Origin: Porticoccus sp033791605
GTDB taxonomy: Bacteria; Pseudomonadota; Gammaproteobacteria; Pseudomonadales; Porticoccaceae
NCBI GenBank assembly: GCA_033791605.1
Contig: JASJGJ010000174.1
Span: 1 to 50,087 of the forward strand
DNA: 50,087 bases
Reading direction: 5' to 3'
A program made the translations under genes and the position numbers. Positions within the stretch are counted from its first letter, which is position 1. The number at the start of each line of letters is the position of its first letter. The notes under the pieces were generated by a model that worked only from the letters and a program-made list of their open reading frames with translations, searched no databases and had not been told where the DNA came from. Shown here one piece after another: positions 44,151 to 50,087 of the stretch.

Positions 44151-44173
44151 AAGAGGTATTTAGAGTATATCTT
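44151..44173 (-). promoter_or_regulatory. NsrR operator upstream of nsrR
   Basis: On the minus strand the left arm AAGATATACTC and right arm AAATACCTCTT flank a single T. Against the consensus AAGATGYATTT-N-AAATRCATCTT this is 8 of 11 and 10 of 11 matches. The site is 53 bases before the TTG start of nsrR and matches the one in front of norC in type. Autoregulation is the simplest reading. Confidence 0.72.
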
Positions 44174-44268
44174 TAGATTGAGCTAGTCAAATGGACTAAC
44201 AGCCTGCTTGATTGGCCTGTTTGGCTCTTTTTTTGCGTATCAATGGTTTTGGTTGTAGTAGCTATTAA

Positions 44269-44300
44269 CAAAAAAGACAGCGAATAAGCTGCCTTTTTTG
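44269..44300 (-). terminator. Bidirectional terminator between fadE and nsrR
   Basis: A stem of AAAAAAG-A-CAGC paired with GCTG-C-CTTTTTT around the loop GAATAA lies between the fadE stop and the nsrR operator. On the minus strand it ends in a T-run, making it a good intrinsic terminator for fadE. The rest of the 318-base gap (44098-44415) holds the nsrR leader and operator, and nothing else recognised. Confidence 0.8.
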
Positions 44301-44415
44301 TAGTGCCGATCCTAATTTTTTATTGGTGAGCGACTAGTGACCCGCTCGGTTTAATTCGATTACTTTTTTATAATCTCTTCCTGTCATCTTCAAGAGCATC
44401 ACTCAGTAAAATAAA

Positions 44416-46830
44416 TTAGAGCGTGTCAAAATCATCCGTCAGCACACAATCAAAACGGAGTTGGTTATAGTCTTTTAGAGGTTGCACATCTGCCTCAGAG
44501 ATAACGCCCTGACGCACAGCTTCTTCGAGAGCACTGTCCAGATCAGTAAGAGCATCTCCCAGCTTCCCTTTGCTGCGAGCTCGGCTAAAAGCTTGCCATG
44601 CAGGATCGACCTTGAGCAGTGCCTGATAGGTGGTTTCCACACGACCGACGGCATCTTCGGGATTATCGCTCAGGAAAACATACTGTTTCATTGCCTGCCG
44701 AACAGAATTTGGTTCCATGATCATTTGTCCCAATAGGCGAATTTGTTCGTCATCAGGTGCTTTGTAGCGTTGTCCCGTCGGTAGACAAAGCACACGCAAT
44801 GCTATCCCCAGCCAGCGCTGCGGGAAATTGCTACAAAAGGCCAGAAGGGCTTTTTGTGCAGAATGTAGAGAACGCTGCAGTGCATATTTGGCATGGGCGT
44901 CATTGGCCTCAGACTGCTCTTGTGAATTGCGGTATTTGAGAATACTGCAAGCAATGAACAGTTCACTATGGATGTCACCTAGCCTCGCAGAGAGTAATTC
45001 CCGGCGTTTGATGCCACCGCCTAGAGAGCCTAGGGCGACGTCAGAACAGATGGCTAGCGCCGCACTCATGTGATTGATTTTCTCGTGCCAGGGTTGACTA
45101 AAAGCATCGGTGTCAATTGGCAATGAGCTGCCTCGGCCGCCGCTGAGACCGTACACTAATGTTCTGGCTGCATTACTGCTGCTGTGTCCCAGATGGGCTA
45201 ATAACAGTGGTTCAAAGGCAGCAAGCCCCGCCTGTTCATCATCCATTTGTAGTGCTTGTAATTCTTCAAACAACAACGGATGGCAACGCATAGAACCCTG
45301 CCCGAAAATCATGAGTGAGCGGGTGAGAATGTTGGCTCCTTCCACAGTGATGGCCACTGGCGTGGTGCGGTACATAATAGCGAGGAAGTTGCGTGGCCCA
45401 AGCTGAATAGCTCGGCCTCCGACTACGTCCATAGCGTGATTGACTATCTGGCGCATGCGTTCAGTGGCATGGTATTTAGCCATGGCGGTAAGGACAGCTG
45501 GGGCACCATCTTCCAGCCCACGCGTGACCAGTTGTCGCATGGCTTCTAGGGTGTATGCGCCCGCAGCAATTTCTGCTGTAGCTTCTTGGACGCCCTCAAA
45601 TTTACCGATCTCCATATTGAACTGACGACGGATGCGAGCGAAGGCGCCTACGGTGAGATAGCACATTTCACTGCCCGCCGTTGCAAGAGAGGGCAAGGAT
45701 ACCCCGCGCCCAGCACCTAGACACTCGATAAGCATACGCCAGCCCTTGCCGGCCATACTGGCACCGCCGATGATCCAACTCACGGGGATAAAGACATCTT
45801 CCCCCTTAATTGGTCCATTCATAAACGGTGCGCCGGGGTTGTGACGGCGACCAATTTCAATGCCGGGGTGATTGGCCGGTAGTAGTGCACAGGTAATCCC
45901 GTAGTCCACTAAATCGGGGTCGCCGAGCAAGCCTTCGGGGTCATGTAATTTGAACGCGAGACCAATTACCGTAGCAACAGGTGCGAGGGTGATCCAACGT
46001 TTTCTAAACGTCAGTTTCAGACCGATAACTTCTTCGCCATTGAAATTGCCTTTGCAGACAATACCAACATCCGGAATAGAACCTGCATCGGAGCCGGCCT
46101 CCGGGCCAGTTAGGCCAAAGCAGGGTAGTTCCGTGCCATTGGCAAGTCTAGGTAGCCACTGATGTTTTTGTTCCTCGGTGCCGTACTTAGCCAGCAACTC
46201 ACCCGGCCCCAGAGAATTAGGAACCATTGCGGTGACCGCGGTGGTGGTGGACTTACTGGCAATCTTGCTCATGATGCGACTTTGGGCGTAAGGGCTGAAA
46301 TCGAGGCCCCCGAATTCTTCGGGAATGATCAGACCAAAAAAGCCATTGTTCCGAAGAAAATCCCAGGCCTCCGGAGACAAATCCTTGCGCTGTTCGATAT
46401 CCCATTCGTCTACCAGCTGACACAGCTGTTCTACCTCGTTATCGAGGAAACTCTGCTCCCGCTCACTGAGTTTGGGCATATCAATATCGGAAAAGACTTC
46501 CCAGTCTGGGTTGCCACTGAATAATTCTTTTTCCCACCAGGTCGTGCCAGCCTCCAGAGCTTCACGCTCGGTTTTGCTCATGCTGGGCATCGAGCGTCTC
46601 AGCAATTGATAGGCAGGTTTAGTGAGAACTTGTTCTCGCCAGCGAGGAATATTCAGTATTGCGGCAATAACCAAAACAGGGAACAGAACCAACCACATAA
46701 ATTGACTGTATATCGTCAGGACAAAGGTACCAATCACCAGAATTATTGAACCTAACTGCAGTGACGGGCGGTAATAAAGCACCGCAACCAATAAACAGAC
46801 AAACAGTAACAGTGATAGCAGCATGAGCAT
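44416..46830 (-). CDS. fadE: FadE-type acyl-CoA dehydrogenase
   Basis: The 804-residue protein has two or three N-terminal membrane segments (residues 2-60), then an acyl-CoA dehydrogenase core (GLIIPEEFGGLDFSPYAQS; FGLTGPEAGSDAGSIP at 238-253; GPRNFLAIMYRTTPVAITVEGANILTRSL) and the DUF1974-type C-terminal domain of FadE. The first step of fatty acid beta-oxidation is expected. Length agrees with E. coli FadE (about 814). No fad partner genes are adjacent. Confidence 0.93.
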   Translation of the reverse strand: MLMLLSLLLFVCLLVAVLYYRPSLQLGSIILVIGTFVLTIYSQFMWLVLFPVLVIAAILNIPRWREQVLTKPAYQLLRRSMPSMSKTEREALEAGTTWWEKELFSGNPDWEVFSDIDMPKLSEREQSFLDNEVEQLCQLVDEWDIEQRKDLSPEAWDFLRNNGFFGLIIPEEFGGLDFSPYAQSRIMSKIASKSTTTAVTAMVPNSLGPGELLAKYGTEEQKHQWLPRLANGTELPCFGLTGPEAGSDAGSIPDVGIVCKGNFNGEEVIGLKLTFRKRWITLAPVATVIGLAFKLHDPEGLLGDPDLVDYGITCALLPANHPGIEIGRRHNPGAPFMNGPIKGEDVFIPVSWIIGGASMAGKGWRMLIECLGAGRGVSLPSLATAGSEMCYLTVGAFARIRRQFNMEIGKFEGVQEATAEIAAGAYTLEAMRQLVTRGLEDGAPAVLTAMAKYHATERMRQIVNHAMDVVGGRAIQLGPRNFLAIMYRTTPVAITVEGANILTRSLMIFGQGSMRCHPLLFEELQALQMDDEQAGLAAFEPLLLAHLGHSSSNAARTLVYGLSGGRGSSLPIDTDAFSQPWHEKINHMSAALAICSDVALGSLGGGIKRRELLSARLGDIHSELFIACSILKYRNSQEQSEANDAHAKYALQRSLHSAQKALLAFCSNFPQRWLGIALRVLCLPTGQRYKAPDDEQIRLLGQMIMEPNSVRQAMKQYVFLSDNPEDAVGRVETTYQALLKVDPAWQAFSRARSKGKLGDALTDLDSALEEAVRQGVISEADVQPLKDYNQLRFDCVLTDDFDTL

Positions 46831-47381
46831 TTCGCCTTCAGTGGTTTATGCAAGGATGTTCTTGCAAGTTCTCTATACACAACCTTAGACGATTCGGATA
46901 AGAACTCCCAGCCCCATCGTACAACTTTTGGGGACGTAATTTGTTGGAGTGTGGAGGGTGGAAGGTTACATGTAATACTGGAAATTGGGGTCGATACACA
47001 GGACCGATCCTACTTACCCTTAATCTCTTTTCGCAACTCCATTGGAAATTTCATGAGAAAACCTCAGGTCAAATAACAGAAAGATCTATTCTGTTTCATA
47101 GACCAAGCGCCTAAATCACAAGCCACCAGGCTCTGTATCAAGTAAAAATAAACGCTAAGAGATTGATTTTTCTAGGTTACTGATTATTCTTAATTGCCTA
47201 ATAATTGAATGAAAACATGGCGTGGAGGCTTATTTTGTCAGTAAACCCATCTCTTGATAGATCCACCAACCCACTGATTTTAAAGTTAAGCTATCCGGTT
47301 TACGGCTTTAATATTCCCCTGATACAGTGCCTTTTAGTTAATAGGCCCTCAGGCTTATTAATTAACAGTTAAAGGTATCCG
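46831..47381. other. 551-base intergenic region between fadE and the cassette array
   Basis: No gene is supported. The left part must carry the fadE promoter, but no FadR or PsrA box was recognised. I found no integrase fragment and no definite attI or attC. A GAAATTGGGGTCGATACA stretch near 46979-46997 resembles sequences often seen beside mobile elements, but only weakly. A short run TTAATTAACAGTTAAAGG precedes the first cassette gene. Confidence 0.4.
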
Positions 47382-47960
47382 ATGAATAGCGTACTTAATG
47401 ACATAATTACAGTTTTGGGTGGCGTTGGTGTCATTCTTTCTGGGTTGTTTATTTTATTGGGTAAGATTCAGCTGGAAAATCATAAAGCTACTCTAAATAA
47501 GGCGAATCAAAAACTTAAAGCCCTAAATGATGGTGCTGTTCATGTCACCAAAAGTCGATTTGACAAGGAATTTGAAATATATCAAGAACTCTGGGATTCA
47601 TTGGTGGAGCTCAAGCACGCTACTCTAAGTCTTCGGCCAATGCTAGATCATGTTCCTCAAGATAAATCAAAAGAGGAGCTGAAGTTCGAGCGGCTACAGA
47701 AGTTCGGTGAAGCTAATAATATTTTCGTTAATAAGATGCAAAAATATGAGCCATTCTATTCTAGCGAAGTAAACGAATCCTTAGTTAAAATATGTCAATC
47801 TGCTAGGAAAGAGGCGATAGGTTTTCAATATCAAGATTCAAATGATAGAAAATATTGGGAGGAGCAAGAAAAAAATGCTAACGAAATCGTCAATGAAATC
47901 CAGGCTTGTTGCTCTCTCATCAAAAGTAGGGTTGATAGTTTGTCGGTTGTATCTAGCTAA
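47382..47960 (+). CDS. Membrane-anchored coiled-coil protein of unknown function (cassette gene)
   Basis: The 192-residue protein has one N-terminal membrane helix (about 6-26, IITVLGGVGVILSGLFILLG) followed by a largely helical, charged cytoplasmic part with coiled-coil character. I do not recognise a family. It is followed after 2 bases by an attC-like site, so it is probably an integron cassette gene. Its AT-rich composition differs from fadE. Confidence 0.6.
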   Translation: MNSVLNDIITVLGGVGVILSGLFILLGKIQLENHKATLNKANQKLKALNDGAVHVTKSRFDKEFEIYQELWDSLVELKHATLSLRPMLDHVPQDKSKEELKFERLQKFGEANNIFVNKMQKYEPFYSSEVNESLVKICQSARKEAIGFQYQDSNDRKYWEEQEKNANEIVNEIQACCSLIKSRVDSLSVVSS

Positions 47961-47962
47961 AT

Positions 47963-48029
47963 CTTTAACAAAGCAATCTTGCGGAAAACCTACGCGTTGC
48001 TTCGGTTTCCGCAAATTGCGACGTTAGGC
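47963..48029 (+). repeat. attC-like recombination site 1
   Basis: A CTTTAAC end (R'' type) at 47963-47969 and GTTAGGC (R' type) at 48023-48029 flank an imperfect inverted repeat in which TTGCGGAAAACC pairs with GGTTTCCGCAA and the outer GCAAT pairs with ATTGC. This is the folded single-strand architecture of integron attC sites (67 bases here). Confidence 0.8.
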
Positions 48030-48036
48030 GTCTTTT

Positions 48037-48624
48037 ATGCCATTTACTAAATTTATAGTTGAAACGTTCATTTCGGAGAAAGCGACTTCCGTTACGGAAT
48101 GTAATGCCAAGAACGTCGGCTCAAGCTTTCCAAGTTTTGAAGAATGGATTTCCTGTTATGGTTTTAGGATCATTTTCCACAACCACGTAAAGCCAGAAGC
48201 ACACCACCTTGCTCTTCAACTTCTCCGGCGAACTATTGCCGCATTCGCCCGTTACAAATCAGCGTGCGAATCGCTGAATCAACATGTTGCATCGAATGGT
48301 ACAAACTGGTCACTATACTTCGAAGCTTTGTCCTATTTCGAAGACGCTATAAGCCAGTTGTATCAAGCCCTAGATTGTTCAAGAAAAGCCCTGAAGCAAA
48401 CGATTTTTAAACGAGGTGACGGCAGCAAAGAGGAAAGGCTCAACCTTATTTACAACTCAATGAGGCATACACCTGCGGCATCGGAACAACCTGTATGGAT
48501 AACAAACGACGGCCTGGAAGCTGAACTAGCACAGTTGTCATTCTCTGAAATTGAAGAGATGCTCCGTATGTGCGGTCGTATATGTGAAAAGTTGTGCACT
48601 GGTGAAGCTAATGAAGGCACCTAA
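48037..48624 (+). CDS. Hypothetical protein (cassette gene)
   Basis: The 195-residue mainly helical protein has features such as HHLALQLLRRTIAAFARYKSACES and is not recognised. It starts 7 bases after attC site 1 and its stop codon overlaps the beginning of attC site 2, the compact layout expected of an integron cassette. No signal peptide or membrane segment. Confidence 0.6.
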   Translation: MPFTKFIVETFISEKATSVTECNAKNVGSSFPSFEEWISCYGFRIIFHNHVKPEAHHLALQLLRRTIAAFARYKSACESLNQHVASNGTNWSLYFEALSYFEDAISQLYQALDCSRKALKQTIFKRGDGSKEERLNLIYNSMRHTPAASEQPVWITNDGLEAELAQLSFSEIEEMLRMCGRICEKLCTGEANEGT

Positions 48625-48708
48625 CAAATCGGTCAGCCGGACGCACAAAGCGCTATGCGCTTTGGTTCCCTCGCTTACGCTTGGCGTCCGTTACCTCAGG
48701 CGTTATAT
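48619..48708 (+). repeat. attC-like recombination site 2
   Basis: ACCTAAC (48619-48625, exact RYYYAAC) and GTTATAT (48702-48708) bound a 90-base imperfect inverted repeat with arms CCGGACGC/GCGTCCG and an inner stem AAAGCGC-TAT-GCGCTTT. This is the best formed of the three sites and has the variable terminal structure of attC sites. Confidence 0.88.
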
Positions 48709-48737
48709 GCCGAGAGATTACCATTGATTGACGAGAG

Positions 48738-48935
48738 ATGAATTTACTAGCCCAACAAAACATTAGCTGTCCGTACTGTGGCGAATCCATCGAAGTGCTA
48801 ATAGATCAGGAAGAGGCGGGTCAGCGGTATATTGAAGATTGCCAAGTTTGTTGTAGGCCTATAACTTTCGTTGTAGCTGTTAGTGCCGAAGGCCTGCTGT
48901 CGGTTTCTGTTTACGATGAAAATGAATCGTTCTAA
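48738..48935 (+). CDS. CPXCG motif-containing cysteine-rich protein (cassette gene)
   Basis: The 65-residue protein has CPYCGESIEVLID near residues 11-23 and CQVCCRPI near 35-42, forming a zinc ribbon of the CPXCG family, usually a stand-alone small chromosomal protein of unknown role. GAGAG precedes its ATG. It sits alone between attC sites 2 and 3, so a normally chromosomal gene has here become, or been carried as, a cassette of about 300 bases. Confidence 0.8.
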   Translation: MNLLAQQNISCPYCGESIEVLIDQEEAGQRYIEDCQVCCRPITFVVAVSAEGLLSVSVYDENESF

Positions 48936-48940
48936 TAAGC

Positions 48941-49008
48941 ACATAACAAATTTAGGTAATATTAGTCGCTGCGCTCCTAGGACAGACTTGCCGTTGTTGG
49001 TGTTAGCC
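48941..49008 (+). repeat. attC-like recombination site 3
   Basis: ACATAAC (48941-48947) and GTTAGCC (49002-49008) enclose a 68-base imperfect inverted repeat, with GGTAA opposite TTGCC as the L'' and L' boxes. Internal pairing is weaker than in site 2, so it is less certain taken alone, but spacing and position after a small gene support it. Confidence 0.68.
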
Positions 49009-49047
49009 GCCATTCAGGAAAATTACAAAAGTAGAGGGTAAATAGTC

Positions 49048-50087
49048 GTGCACGAAATCATCTGTCCCCACTGTAATAAAGCATTCGAGATTGACGAAGC
49101 TGGGTATGCAAACATTCTGAAACAGGTTCGCGATAGTGAGTTTGATCAGCAGTTGCATGAGCGACTTGAATTGGCCGAAAAAGAAAAGATACATGCTGTT
49201 GAACTTGCCAAAGAAAAAGTCGGTAGAGAAATGCAGAAGGCCGCAACAGCAAAAGACACTGAAATTCAAAGTTTGAAGGCAAAATTAGACGGTGTTGCGG
49301 TTGCGCAGCAACTTGCTGTGACCGAGGCTTTGAAAGTTGTTGAAAGGGAATGCGATGTCCTCGCCAACGAACTAAAGCTGGCTAAGCAAGATAAGGACAC
49401 TGCATCAGAACTCGCTAAGGCAAATCACTCAAACCAACTTCAAGAGGCCTCGGCTATAAAGGATGCAGAGATTCAAGAGCTAAAGGCAAGGCTTAGTGCT
49501 AACGAAGTTGCGCAGAAGCATGCAATTACAGAGGCGCGCAATGAAGCCGAGAAAGGGCGGGATCAACTGAAAAGTGACCTTGAGCGAGCTACGCTAGAGA
49601 AACAGCTCTTAGAGAGTTCGCTCAAAGATAAGTACGAAACACAGATCAAGGATCGTGATGGTGAGATTGAGCGTCTTAGGGACATGAAGGCCCGTTTATC
49701 GACCAAGATGGTTGGAGAAACCCTTGAGCAACACTGCGAAACCGAGTTTAACCGGATTCGAGCCACTGCGTTCCCAAAAGCCTATTTTGAAAAAGATAAC
49801 GATGCGCGAACGGGTAGTAAGGGCGACTACATCTTTCGCGATTCAGATGAGTCGGGCACGGAGGTCGTGTCGATTATGTTTGAGATGAAGAACGAAAATG
49901 ACGAGACAGCGACCAAGAAGAAAAATGAGGATTTTCTTAAAGAGCTCGACAAGGATCGTAATGAAAAACAGTGTGAATACGCGGTCCTCGTATCCCTTCT
50001 TGAGCCTGAGAGCGAACTTTATAATTCAGGGATTGTTGATGTGTCCCACCGCTATCAAAAAATGTATATCATCCGGCCCCAATTTTT
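49048..50087 (+). CDS. DUF2130 family protein, coiled coil plus nuclease-like domain (partial)
   Basis: 346 codons are visible from GTG 49048 (GAGGG about 9 bases upstream); the 3' end lies outside. An N-terminal zinc-ribbon half (CPHCNKAF) precedes a coiled coil to about residue 230. The DUF2130 domain that follows contains the PD-(D/E)xK-like set GDYIF...EVVSIMFEMKNE. The family is conserved in bacteria and has been linked in annotation to restriction-like or topoisomerase-associated functions, without firm biochemistry. It follows attC site 3 by 39 bases, so it may be the fourth cassette gene or the first gene after the array. Confidence 0.8.
   Translation, partial: MHEIICPHCNKAFEIDEAGYANILKQVRDSEFDQQLHERLELAEKEKIHAVELAKEKVGREMQKAATAKDTEIQSLKAKLDGVAVAQQLAVTEALKVVERECDVLANELKLAKQDKDTASELAKANHSNQLQEASAIKDAEIQELKARLSANEVAQKHAITEARNEAEKGRDQLKSDLERATLEKQLLESSLKDKYETQIKDRDGEIERLRDMKARLSTKMVGETLEQHCETEFNRIRATAFPKAYFEKDNDARTGSKGDYIFRDSDESGTEVVSIMFEMKNENDETATKKKNEDFLKELDKDRNEKQCEYAVLVSLLEPESELYNSGIVDVSHRYQKMYIIRPQF

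Noticed and set aside
44098..44151. N-terminal extension of nsrR
   Set aside because: It would start at the edge of the NsrR operator and has no homology; TTG 44097 aligns with the family.
46979..46997. Possible attI or element end upstream of the first cassette
   Set aside because: Only a short resemblance; no core site or integrase, so not annotated.
1..50087. CRISPR array, tRNA, rRNA, prophage or toxin-antitoxin pair
   Set aside because: No regularly spaced direct repeats, no cloverleaf or rRNA-like sequence and no recognisable phage or toxin gene were seen in reading; a profile scan was not possible.

Overview
The window is a chromosomal segment of a gammaproteobacterium, probably a marine or aquatic member of the Pseudomonadales/Cellvibrionales/Oceanospirillales lineage. 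Three conserved blocks point there: yciO-scpA-scpB-rluB, the opposite-strand run mtaD-ubiG-mupP-yciK, and gyrA-pheA-hisC-(tyrA/aroA fusion)-cmk-rpsA-ihfB-lapA-lapB-pyrF. The lineage is inferred from gene order and protein resemblance; no database search was run.

Layout. 1-914: start of a YciI gene (cut by the window edge) and a VC0807-type membrane protein, both on the minus strand. 1093-12168: an accessory plus-strand series of six tightly packed genes. These are an acetolactate-synthase-like ThDP enzyme, two different citrate-synthase-fold proteins that both lack the canonical catalytic residues, a TonB-dependent receptor, a periplasmic ABC_sub_bind protein, and a 1505-residue BarA-like phosphorelay kinase fused to GGDEF and EAL domains. 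12234-32081: housekeeping genes for tRNA modification, chromosome segregation, rRNA pseudouridylation, ubiquinone, purine salvage, gyrase, aromatic amino acids, ribosomal protein S1, IHF, LPS control and pyrimidines, ending in a ComEA-like protein.

32758-36211: an ECF sigma factor with its zinc-binding ChrR anti-sigma factor, then a divergent flavoprotein/lipoprotein pair. The same promoter pattern, TGATC-N17-CGTA, lies upstream of all three transcription units, so this looks like a small self-contained singlet-oxygen or photo-oxidative stress regulon. 36559-37110: a decayed IS6-type transposase. 37226-44173: a nitric oxide reductase module, norCBQD plus a small membrane gene on the plus strand and nsrR-(membrane protein)-norE-norF on the minus strand. 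NsrR-like operators lie in front of norC and in front of nsrR. No nitrite or nitrous oxide reductase is in the window, so NO detoxification is at least as likely as full denitrification.

44416-46830: fadE, acyl-CoA dehydrogenase. 47382-50087: an integron-like gene-cassette stretch without a visible integrase, with three attC-type sites that follow a membrane-anchored coiled-coil protein, an unknown protein and a CPXCG zinc-ribbon protein. It is followed by a DUF2130-type nuclease-like gene cut by the right edge. The parts most likely to repay study are the ThDP/citrate-synthase-like cluster, the three-promoter ECF regulon and the cassette array.
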